A DNA stretch of 64,000 nucleotides from Flavobacterium omnivorum (GTDB lineage: Bacteria > Bacteroidota > Bacteroidia > Flavobacteriales > Flavobacteriaceae), in contig NZ_FNDB01000002.1 of the NCBI RefSeq assembly GCF_900099915.1, positions 225,910 through 289,909 on the forward strand, read 5' to 3'. The notes beneath the pieces were generated by a model. The model saw only the letters and a program-made list of their open reading frames with translations. It was not told the origin of the DNA and made no database searches. Below, one piece after another: positions 44,961 to 53,155 of this stretch. How positions within the stretch are numbered: the first letter of the stretch is position 1; each line of letters begins with the position of its first letter. The position numbers and the translations under genes are program-made.

Positions 44961-46157
44961 TTATACCAACCTCGTTTTTCCAGTTAGCAACTCCTGCATC
45001 ATCCCCAACTTTATTTTTTTATATTTCTCCAGTTTTTGCTCTAATACTGTAAGTTCTGCATCCATATCCGAAAGAATTGTAGCAATAATGGTTTGTTCTT
45101 CAGGTGATTTTGGAAAAGGAATTTCGGTATTATTAATCAAGGTTGTATTCAAATTCATTTGCGAGCCAGTTTGACCACTTTTAGCCCAATTATCTTCTAT
45201 AAATGTTAGGAAATAATATAAATATTGTCTGTCAACTTGAGGATTTTTAAAAAAAACGAATCCATCATGAATACAAACATCAAAAGTTGTGAGTATTGGC
45301 CTTCCAACTGTTGCACAAATGCTCATAATTAAATTTCCATTTTCAACTAATCGACTATTTTTTACTCCTAAATCGGATAATTTTTGAGTTGTTTCAAGAA
45401 GAACTTTTTTTGATTTCGTAACATCTGAAATCCTCACCCATCCAACTGGTGATTGCTTATCAAACCATTTAGTGTCTTCTATTGGTCTTGGTGATGCTCC
45501 TCTAACTATTGTTGCAACTTCTCCCAACTTCTTAACTTCCCAACCTTCTTTTGGCTGCAAAAGTTCTTGCATCGTACCTTGTTTGATGTTTCGTTTTTTG
45601 GCAATGAGTTTTTCTAAACCCGTTAGTAAAGAATCTGCATCGGATAAGGCAGTTGCAATGGCGGTTTGTTCTATTTGATTTGAAGGTGAAGGGAATTCAA
45701 AACCTTCCATTTCCCACTTTTGTGTATGAACAAGTGCAGATGCACCATGAGCATTATCTTCAATGAATTTTGTTAATTTTTTTAGAGCATATGTAAAAAA
45801 AGGTTTGGAAATTTCATTTTCATTTATCACTATTTTCCAAGTATGATAATTTAACAACCCTTTTGAACCATTCCAAATATGAGGACCAAAAGAAGTGCCT
45901 CTACTTCCTGACCAAGCAAATAATAACTGCCCATTGTCAACTTCTAATTTTTTATCGTATATACCTTGATAATAATTATAATCTTGAGAGCCATTTAAAT
46001 TTTGAATTCGAATAATTGGTAAACCATCAGTTTTCCACTCAAAAGGTTTGAATCCTCTACCATTTATTAATTGGCAAACCTCTCTAATCTTTTTAACTTT
46101 CCATTCGCTAGGAATTACGCCAACTTCCGTTTGTTGGTATCCTTCTTTAACTACCAT
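44961..46157 (-). CDS. hsdS: type I restriction specificity subunit
   Basis: 398 aa with two target-recognition domains. Each is followed by a conserved coiled-coil repeat: EQTAIATALSDADSLL...KQGTMQELLQP (about 160-205) and EQTIIATILSDMDAEL...KLGMMQELLTG (about 355-395). VGVIPSEWKVKKI and EGWEVKKLGEV open the two TRDs. HsdS sets the DNA sequence recognised by the complex. It overlaps hsdM by seven bases. Confidence 0.95.
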   Translation of the reverse strand: MVVKEGYQQTEVGVIPSEWKVKKIREVCQLINGRGFKPFEWKTDGLPIIRIQNLNGSQDYNYYQGIYDKKLEVDNGQLLFAWSGSRGTSFGPHIWNGSKGLLNYHTWKIVINENEISKPFFTYALKKLTKFIEDNAHGASALVHTQKWEMEGFEFPSPSNQIEQTAIATALSDADSLLTGLEKLIAKKRNIKQGTMQELLQPKEGWEVKKLGEVATIVRGASPRPIEDTKWFDKQSPVGWVRISDVTKSKKVLLETTQKLSDLGVKNSRLVENGNLIMSICATVGRPILTTFDVCIHDGFVFFKNPQVDRQYLYYFLTFIEDNWAKSGQTGSQMNLNTTLINNTEIPFPKSPEEQTIIATILSDMDAELTVLEQKLEKYKKIKLGMMQELLTGKTRLV

Positions 46158-48583
46158 ACCAATCCCATTTTAGCCAAATGCGCATTTACTTTTTCTTCAA
46201 GGGTTTCCACTTCGTTTTTTAGCTGTGGCATTGGGTTTTCGTATCTTTCTGCTAATTCCTTGATGCGTAAGGTCAAGGCTTGGCTCACACGTTCCATTTC
46301 TGTTGTAATGGCGGTGGCAATGGTGTACATCCATTTATGGTCAGCTACCAAAGTTTTTATTTCGATTTCGGTAAGCGTTGGATATTTAGCAATTACATTT
46401 TTTTCCAATGCTTTCAAAGCCACTTTCAATTCCGCATTTATTTTGGAGTCTTGCTCCAAGAGTTTCAAATAGGTTTCGCATACTGCAATTTCATCTTTGG
46501 CTGCTTTTTCTGTCTTTTTCTCTTTGAGCAATTTGGTTACTTCGGCTTTATTTATTTTTTCTAAATCGCCAAACAATCCGCCTTCAGCTCCATGTTCTTC
46601 TTCGAGTTCGATTTTAGTAGCTTGACCTTCTTCTTTTTTTGCATTTAAGGCATCAATTCTATTTTGTTCTGATGTAAAATAATGAGAAATGATAAGGCTT
46701 GGCGGGATCAATCTACCTTCCAAACCGTCTAATCCTTCCACATCTTTACGTACGGTTTCTTTCTTAGCGTTTTTACTTTCTTTAGCCATTCGGTTTACTT
46801 CATTACCTGCTTTCCAGCCATCGGCAGCAATCACATAAATATCGTCCTGCATGGTTTCGCTCCAATAACTCATCAGGTGTTGGTACACATCATATTGGTC
46901 TATCAAAGCGCGATTATCGTAAGCATGTAGTAATGCTTCCGAGATAGTATTTATAACTTCTTTGGGTTTAGAACCCGCGTCTAAGTTTTTAAGTTCAGCA
47001 GTAGTTTTATCTTTCCATTGTTCAAAAACCGTTTTCAGATCATTAGTAAACGAAAGAAATTCGGGATGCGTGAAAATCGTATTTTTTACTTCAGCCAAAG
47101 GCACATTCAATTGCGCATAAGTGGCATTGGTATCCGAGAATAAAACTTTTTTCAAGTTCGGATATACTCTCCAATAATCGCCTAAGGCATTAATGTCATT
47201 TTGAGGGATTCCACCTTTTAAATGGGCTAAAATATCCTGGATGTCTTCGGTTTCCTGACTGTCAATATATCTTGGGATGTTGAGGTTGTAATCGTTTTTG
47301 GCATCAGCAATTTCATCCATACTCACCATACGGCTGTATTTAGGTACTTCGAGCTGCTTGTTGAACACATCTACAATTTTATGAATGTCTTGGTCACGCA
47401 AGCGGTTTTTATTCCCGTCTTTCATATAACCTTTACCCGCATCAATCATGAAAATTCCTTTGCGGGTATGGGCATTTTCTTTATCAATCAAGATAATACA
47501 GGCAGGAATTCCTGTACCGTAAAACAAGTTGGCAGGCAAACCAATAATCCCTTTGATCAATCCTTTTTTGATGATGTTTTTACGAATTTCACTTTCTGCA
47601 TTACCACGGAACAAAACCCCGTGAGGCAAAATAATAGCACCTTTGCCTGTACTTTTCAATGATTTTATAATGTGAAGCAAAAAGGCATAATCACCATTCT
47701 TGTCTGGAGGGGTTCCATAATCCTGGAAACGTTTGTAAATATCATTTTGTGCATCGACACCGTTACCCCAGTTCGATAACGAAAACGGAGGATTGGCTAC
47801 GACATAATCAAAGGTTTTTAATTTACCATCTTCTTCCCATTTTGGTTTAGCCAAAGTATTGTCGGCCCAAATAGTTCCAGATGGTTTATTGTGTAAGATC
47901 ATGTTCATACGGGCCAAACCAGCAGTAGCCGTCTCTTTCTCTTGTCCGTATAATGAGATTTCTTTTTCAGCTTCGTCTGCTACTTTTAAAAGCAAGGATC
48001 CGCTGCCACATGTTGGATCATAAGCGGTAGTTTGTGCCGTACTATTAGCATCGTTGATTCCAAGAATCTTTGCCAAAACCTTACTTACCTCAGATGGTGT
48101 ATAGAATTGTCCTTTCGATTTTCCGCTTTCGGTAGCAAAGTGACGCATCAGAAATTCATAGGCATCACCCAAAATATCATCGCCTTCGGCTTTGTTTTTA
48201 CTAAAGTCTAATTCTGGTTTATTGAAAATCAAAATCAGTTTAGAAAGGGTATCGATCATTTCTTTACCACTACCTAATTTGGTAGGGTCATTAAAATCAG
48301 GAAAATCTTGTAGTTGGTTAACTTCTTTAAGCGGATTCAGAATTTTCTTGTTGATGTCATCACCAATAGTTTCTTTTCCTACTAAAGCTACCATGTCCTG
48401 GAAACTTGCTCCGTCTGGAATAACAAGCGGTGCGTATTTATCACCTGAATATTTATCGGAGATGTACTTTACAAATAACATTGTAAGTACGTAATCTTTA
48501 TATTGAGAGGCGTCCATTCCGCCACGTAATTCGTCACAACTAGCCCAAAGGGAGCTGTATAATTCAGATTTTTTAATTGCCAT
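46151..48583 (-). CDS. hsdM: type I restriction methyltransferase subunit (long form)
   Basis: 810 aa. N-terminal HsdM helical domain (ELYSSLWASCDELRGGMDASQ), AdoMet motif I as DPTCGSGSLLLKV (near 200), catalytic NPPFSLSNWG (near 275) and GTGIPACIILI. It methylates adenine in the target site. Typical HsdM is about 500-550 aa; here the C-terminal 280 residues form a charged, helix-rich extension (from about 530) ending NEVETLEEKVNAHLAKMG. First gene of the hsdMS transcript. Confidence 0.93.
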   Translation of the reverse strand: MAIKKSELYSSLWASCDELRGGMDASQYKDYVLTMLFVKYISDKYSGDKYAPLVIPDGASFQDMVALVGKETIGDDINKKILNPLKEVNQLQDFPDFNDPTKLGSGKEMIDTLSKLILIFNKPELDFSKNKAEGDDILGDAYEFLMRHFATESGKSKGQFYTPSEVSKVLAKILGINDANSTAQTTAYDPTCGSGSLLLKVADEAEKEISLYGQEKETATAGLARMNMILHNKPSGTIWADNTLAKPKWEEDGKLKTFDYVVANPPFSLSNWGNGVDAQNDIYKRFQDYGTPPDKNGDYAFLLHIIKSLKSTGKGAIILPHGVLFRGNAESEIRKNIIKKGLIKGIIGLPANLFYGTGIPACIILIDKENAHTRKGIFMIDAGKGYMKDGNKNRLRDQDIHKIVDVFNKQLEVPKYSRMVSMDEIADAKNDYNLNIPRYIDSQETEDIQDILAHLKGGIPQNDINALGDYWRVYPNLKKVLFSDTNATYAQLNVPLAEVKNTIFTHPEFLSFTNDLKTVFEQWKDKTTAELKNLDAGSKPKEVINTISEALLHAYDNRALIDQYDVYQHLMSYWSETMQDDIYVIAADGWKAGNEVNRMAKESKNAKKETVRKDVEGLDGLEGRLIPPSLIISHYFTSEQNRIDALNAKKEEGQATKIELEEEHGAEGGLFGDLEKINKAEVTKLLKEKKTEKAAKDEIAVCETYLKLLEQDSKINAELKVALKALEKNVIAKYPTLTEIEIKTLVADHKWMYTIATAITTEMERVSQALTLRIKELAERYENPMPQLKNEVETLEEKVNAHLAKMGLVW

Positions 48584-48933
48584 TATTGTATGCTATTCTT
48601 TATGTTGGGGATTTATGTTTTCTAAGTCTTTTCGTGGCTAATGTAACCATTATTTCATTAGTACAAATGTGGTAAACCGTAAAGAGAGCGAATAATTTTA
48701 CCGCTTTTTATACAGATTTGACATCGATTGTTGATCCGTAAATGAACATGGAAATGTTTAGAATTGCAATACCCACTTTTAGTGATATTTAGAAATCAAA
48801 ACATCTAAGATAACACCTAGTTTACTTGGATTTCTCCTAAAAATTTAGTAACTTGTACTCTAGTAATCTAGAGTTATTTATAGAATTTGATGGAACAAAA
48901 CAAAGAACAGTTTTGTAATTAATTTGAAAAAGA
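48584..48933. other. intergenic region upstream of hsdM and the 130-aa gene
   Basis: 350 bases between divergent genes. It contains the perfect inverted repeat ACTCTAG-TAAT-CTAGAGT at 48857-48874 and ACAAAAC/GTTTTGT (48895-48901 and 48910-48916), both nearer the rightward gene and possible operators. The operator geometry of P1-P4 is absent, so hsdM does not seem to share that control. No RNA gene seen. Confidence 0.5.
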
Positions 48934-49326
48934 ATGGCTAATATTTCTAACCACAATCTGCAATCGTTCCCTATCGACGGATCCTGGCGCTCGCAAACCC
49001 AAATAAATTTGTTCACTGGCTATCTAGCCGAGGGTTTTCGCGCCAGTGCCGCTAGAAGTGCCCCAGGTGATATTAGTATATTTGGTGTATTTTTTGCGCT
49101 GTTAAATTTAGCAGCTTGTATTTCAGCTGGCGTTTTGTTATTAATTTGGATTATATTATCTTGGTTATTTAGATTAATTTTCAAGTCAAAACCACCAGTA
49201 GAAGAAATGTACAAGGACCAACGGCAGCCACAAGTGAACACTGAATATACTACAGAAATGTTGGATTGGCTGTTGAGCGACGAGTATACAAAATTATGTG
49301 AAGAGAGAGAAAGAAATATTAAATAA
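48934..49326 (+). CDS. hypothetical membrane protein
   Basis: 130 aa. A polar N-terminus (about 1-45), one long hydrophobic segment, perhaps a hairpin of two helices (FGVFFALLNLAACISAGVL, then IWIILSWLFRLIF), and an acidic cytosolic tail with EMLDWLLSDEYTKLCEERE. No family recognised. Small membrane proteins in defence islands can be effectors or parts of toxin systems, but nothing here decides that. Confidence 0.6.
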   Translation: MANISNHNLQSFPIDGSWRSQTQINLFTGYLAEGFRASAARSAPGDISIFGVFFALLNLAACISAGVLLLIWIILSWLFRLIFKSKPPVEEMYKDQRQPQVNTEYTTEMLDWLLSDEYTKLCEERERNIK

Positions 49327-49932
49327 TTTTTTTTCAACCTCATATAGGTGTTAAATTTCTGTTATATAGGCTTTAATAGTACAAAACAAGGACATTTAAG
49401 AGCTGTATTAGTACTTCCTATCTTGTAGTATTAGCACCTTTAAAAATAAGTTGTTTCTTACTTAATTAATTTAGCATAATTTTTTAAAAAATAGCAAACC
49501 CAATGGTCATAGGCCATGAGTCCTCCCCCCCTTACCGCTAACACATACACCCCCTGGTGTCCCGTGGAATGAAACATTGATTGTCAGAGAAAAATTATGG
49601 GAAAAAATTTTTTGGGATTTTTTTCAGCTACTTTATTCCGCTTAGAATGTCCGATCCTTTCTCAATTAATTCCTTAGTTTCCTCAACTTTATTTTGAATA
49701 TAGCAGGCCTTAAAGTTTAAAACACAATGTATTTTAAATATAAATTAAAGATTTTTATAATAAAACGATCATGAGATATTCAGTTCGCAATCAACATCGA
49801 TTGCTTAATTTCCAATTTATTCTTTTTTAAAATAAAGAATATTTTTGCATTTTGGGTATTATAACAAATTGCTAACTAATGTTTGCAATTTGTTATATTT
49901 TTATGTATCTTTAAATTAGCTAATAAATAACG
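49327..49932. other. 606-bp non-coding region upstream of the serine recombinase
   Basis: No gene. On the minus strand at about 49646-49732 a start-less frame (VLNFKACYIQNKVEETKE..., stop at the TAG before 49646) looks like a degraded gene end. A G/C-rich patch CACCCCCTGGTGT lies near 49547-49560. A strong inverted repeat at 49861-49896 is described separately. Confidence 0.4.
49861..49896. repeat. inverted repeat before the serine recombinase
   Basis: ATAACAAATTGC (49861-49872) and GCAATTTGTTAT (49885-49896) are perfect complements with a 12-base spacer, 36 bases before the recombinase ATG. Likely a recombinase-binding or operator site; it could also act as a hairpin in the leader RNA. Confidence 0.65.
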
Positions 49933-50664
49933 ATGAAAAAATTCATATCTTATTATAGAGTTTCAACGGCAAAACAAGGATTGTCAGGTCTTGGACTACA
50001 AGCTCAGAAAGATTCAGTTACTAATTATATTGCTGATAAAGGTAAAGTGATTGCTGAATTTACTGAAATCGAAACTGGTACCAGAAAAAAGAAACGTGTT
50101 GAAATTTACAAGGCAATCGAATTGGCTCAAAAAGAGAAGGCTATATTAATCGTCGGTAAATTAGATAGATTATCCCGTGATGTACAGTTTACATCTGCTC
50201 TATTTAATGCTGGGATTGAATTTATTTGTTGCGATAACCCCAATGCAAATAAACTCACGATTCAACTGTTAGCAGTTTTTGCTGAGAATGAAGCAGAAAT
50301 AATCAGTAGTCGAATTAAGGATTCTTTACGGGTAAAAAAAGAAAAAATTAAGAAAGGAATCGTAATTAATAAGGATGGATCTGAAATGCAACCCATTAAT
50401 GGAATAATTAGACTAGGTAATCCTAAAGGCTTTGGTGATTTTCAAAAGCTTGGTCCCGAGAAGATCAGATTTAATGCTTTAAACAATAAAGAAAATCTTC
50501 AGGCAATGGATATTATATGTGACGCCCGAATAAAAGGAATGACATTCCAGCAAATAGCTGATAAATTAAATCAATTGCAGTATACTACCCGAAATGGAAA
50601 GATCTTCAATCCAATCCAAGTTCAGCGTTTAAATAAAAGATGCAGTGAATTCACCAATAACTAA
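49933..50664 (+). CDS. serine recombinase (resolvase family)
   Basis: 243 aa. N-terminal resolvase domain with nucleophile Ser in YYRVSTAKQGLSGLGLQAQ, the LDRLSRDVQF motif and AVFAENEAEIISSRIKD; then a helix and a C-terminal HTH-like region (MTFQQIADKLNQL). It cuts and rejoins DNA with a phosphoserine intermediate. The absence of the large C-terminal recombinase domain makes it a resolvase/invertase rather than a large serine integrase. It could act on the 12-bp inverted repeat upstream. Confidence 0.88.
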   Translation: MKKFISYYRVSTAKQGLSGLGLQAQKDSVTNYIADKGKVIAEFTEIETGTRKKKRVEIYKAIELAQKEKAILIVGKLDRLSRDVQFTSALFNAGIEFICCDNPNANKLTIQLLAVFAENEAEIISSRIKDSLRVKKEKIKKGIVINKDGSEMQPINGIIRLGNPKGFGDFQKLGPEKIRFNALNNKENLQAMDIICDARIKGMTFQQIADKLNQLQYTTRNGKIFNPIQVQRLNKRCSEFTNN

Positions 50665-50713
50665 AATTCTACTAAAGCTTCCAATCATTTAGCGTAGGTC
50701 CCAAAATTAACTA

Positions 50714-50881
50714 TTGCTATTTCATGAATATCAAGCTCCTCTAAAACTAAAGGGAACGATTAGTAAAAAACTAAATAATATAGATTGCTGTAGACTCAAA
50801 TTGCGAAAACAATATCATAAAGATTGTAGTTATTCGGTGCCACCAGATATTGTAAAAAAAGTAAAGGAAGTATTGATGTAA
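50714..50881 (+). pseudogene. start-less gene remnant
   Basis: A 55-codon frame beginning at TTG (no ATG before the last codon) translates as protein-like sequence (LKLRKQYHKDCSYSVPPDIV near the end). An in-frame stop sits three bases upstream. It is probably the 3' end of a lost gene; a genuine small TTG-started gene cannot be excluded. Confidence 0.3.
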
Positions 50882-50912
50882 AATTGCTAAAACTTAATAA
50901 AAAACACTAAAA

Positions 50913-51263
50913 ATGAGTTTCCGAAAAACAATTAAAAATAAGTTTGGTGTTGACTTACCAATTAAAGGTGGATTTGGAACCAGTATTGAGCACCCCATTA
51001 TAATTGATGAGACACAAAAATACAACTACGTAAGTTTGGAGAAAAAATGCATAAATTATGCCTGTCGTATTCTTCAGATGGATTGGGTCATGGTACAACA
51101 GGAATTGATTGAACATAAGAGAAAATCGATAGATATCTTAAAAATTAGATTGTCAAATAATGGAGATTTTGAGAATAATTATAAAACTGTTAGTTTTTAT
51201 TTTGACATATCGGATTGTATTAAGTATTCGATGACTGTGGCTGAAGTAAATAAAGTATGGTAA
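50913..51263 (+). CDS. hypothetical protein
   Basis: 116 aa. FRKTIKNKFGVDLPIKGGFG at the start and YKTVSFYFDISDCIKYS near the end; predicted soluble alpha/beta. No family recognised. Lies between the serine recombinase and the nuclease pair, same strand, with its own ATG and no tight coupling. Confidence 0.55.
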   Translation: MSFRKTIKNKFGVDLPIKGGFGTSIEHPIIIDETQKYNYVSLEKKCINYACRILQMDWVMVQQELIEHKRKSIDILKIRLSNNGDFENNYKTVSFYFDISDCIKYSMTVAEVNKVW

Positions 51264-51454
51264 AGTATAAAAAGTACCCAACTAATAAAATTCCTTTTAA
51301 TAATTTATAAGATAATTATTATATATTTGAAATTAAGTAAACACTGATAGTTGTCAGACAAAACAGCCCAATTTAAGTTGGATAAATCGTACGTTTTCAG
51401 ACCTATATACAAGTTACCTGCAATCTTGCACAAAAAAATGAACCAAAAAATATT

Positions 51455-53155
51455 ATGATAGAAATTGAGATCGAGCTAGACGAAAAAATAAAAAATCTAT
51501 CAATATGGAATTTATCTTTTCAATCAATTTTGAGTGTTCTATTATTTACAGCAGAAAATATTGACATTAAAGGTGATAATGATACTGCAATGGATTATAT
51601 TAGTAGACTTTCTTTAATATTTCCCTTAATTAAAAAATATGCGCAAAAAGAAGAAATCACAACAACATCAATATCAATAACTAAAACTGGAACTAAAGAG
51701 TATTTAGAAGATGTTAATTTTTTAATTTCATATGCTCATTTTTCAATGTTGATGCCTCAGATTCATAGAGAAACATTAATTACAATTAAGAAAAGTGACA
51801 ATACATTTTATTTAGATTTTAAAAATACAGACACCCTTAATTCTGAATTAATTGATAAACTTTATAGTTTTATATCGTTACATTTTGTTTTAACTTTTAA
51901 AGATGAAAATGAATTTAAAAAATATTTAAATGATAAAGTAATTTCCAAAAACTCCCAATTAAATGATGTCGATTTTTATTGGATAAAAAAGATTCAAGAA
52001 CAATACAAAAAGTACTTTATTAATATTCATGTTTTACCTAATGAAATTTTTGAAGATGTTACAGGTGCAACTTATGATGATTACTATTCATTTATAGCGA
52101 CTTTAAGAGCATTTTCAGACTATTTTATAAACCTAGCAAGAAGCTACAAAAATCAGATAACTGATTTAAATTCTCATGAAGAAAATGAAATATTAGCAAG
52201 TGAGTATTTAGAATGGTCAACATGTTGTTTAGATTTTAAAACAATTGGATTGTTTATTGGAATTTCAGAATTAGAAAAAAATGTTTTTGACAAATTGTTT
52301 TCATTTTACATAAATATTATTGATAATAATACTGGAGAAAAGTACCAATCTAACGCTTTTTGTGGTGATGGGTATTTCCCACCAATAACATTAATTGACA
52401 AATCAATCATTTTTAGTCCACATGCAATGAAATATATGCTCAATATAAATAATATTCTATATTCAATAAATAAAACCAAAAAACAGCTATTTGATGATAA
52501 AATTTCCTCTCATTTAGAACCTACTTTAATAAACCAATTGGAATACTTATTTCAAGGACTTAAAAACATAAAAATTAAAAAAAATATAAATTATGGTTTG
52601 AGTGAGATTGATATGCTTTTGTTATCAGAAACTGAAAAAGTTTGCATTGTAATCCAAGTGAAAACAACAATAGCTCCAGACAGTTCTAGAACTGTTGAAA
52701 GAGTACAAGGACGAACTATTGAAGCAAAAAAACAAATTGATATTTTTAAATCCATAGATAATCTTGAAAAAATAAAATTGGTTAATAAAGAATTTAATTG
52801 TGAATTAAAAGAACTTAAATTTATTAATCTAATCGTTGTTAGATCTTGTGCAGGAACAGATAAAGCATGGGAAATTAATAAAACTTGCAAAATTGTAAAT
52901 TATTCATTCATTGCTAATTTACTATGTAAAAAAATTAAAAACGAAAAACATAGTATTATAAATTTAGAAGATGAAATTGCTAACGAACAAAATGAATTAA
53001 TTAAAATGTCATCTTGGACAATTATCAATGAGACACTAAAAATAGATAAGTATGAAATTGTATTTCCTAATATTAATTTCATTGATAATAATATAGCAAC
53101 TTATAATTTAAAAAATTTAACGTGTTTTCCCAAATTAGAAAATTCCGAATTTTAA
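51455..53155 (+). CDS. large protein with PD-(D/E)XK-like C-terminal nuclease motif
   Basis: 566 aa. The first 370 residues are helix-rich and unassigned. Near residues 382-410 the motif GLSEIDMLLLSETEKVCIV followed by IQVKTT gives Asp and the QxK variant of the PD-(D/E)XK core, with a preceding Glu (EYLFQGLKN). It overlaps the next gene by 34 bases in another frame. Coupling with a GIY-YIG-type gene suggests a two-component defence nuclease. No known system is recognised. Confidence 0.65.
   Translation: MIEIEIELDEKIKNLSIWNLSFQSILSVLLFTAENIDIKGDNDTAMDYISRLSLIFPLIKKYAQKEEITTTSISITKTGTKEYLEDVNFLISYAHFSMLMPQIHRETLITIKKSDNTFYLDFKNTDTLNSELIDKLYSFISLHFVLTFKDENEFKKYLNDKVISKNSQLNDVDFYWIKKIQEQYKKYFINIHVLPNEIFEDVTGATYDDYYSFIATLRAFSDYFINLARSYKNQITDLNSHEENEILASEYLEWSTCCLDFKTIGLFIGISELEKNVFDKLFSFYINIIDNNTGEKYQSNAFCGDGYFPPITLIDKSIIFSPHAMKYMLNINNILYSINKTKKQLFDDKISSHLEPTLINQLEYLFQGLKNIKIKKNINYGLSEIDMLLLSETEKVCIVIQVKTTIAPDSSRTVERVQGRTIEAKKQIDIFKSIDNLEKIKLVNKEFNCELKELKFINLIVVRSCAGTDKAWEINKTCKIVNYSFIANLLCKKIKNEKHSIINLEDEIANEQNELIKMSSWTIINETLKIDKYEIVFPNINFIDNNIATYNLKNLTCFPKLENSEF

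Noticed and set aside
48584..48700. A fifth copy of the CGnCA-N5-TGnCG operator before hsdM
   Set aside because: A CAAATGTG at 48662 resembles the -7 element but does not match, and no inverted repeat lies at the required distance.
49547..49560. Similarity of CACCCCCTGGTGT to the palindrome CACCCCAAGGGGTG at 26999
   Set aside because: The arms differ and it is not near a promoter-like element; it may be chance.
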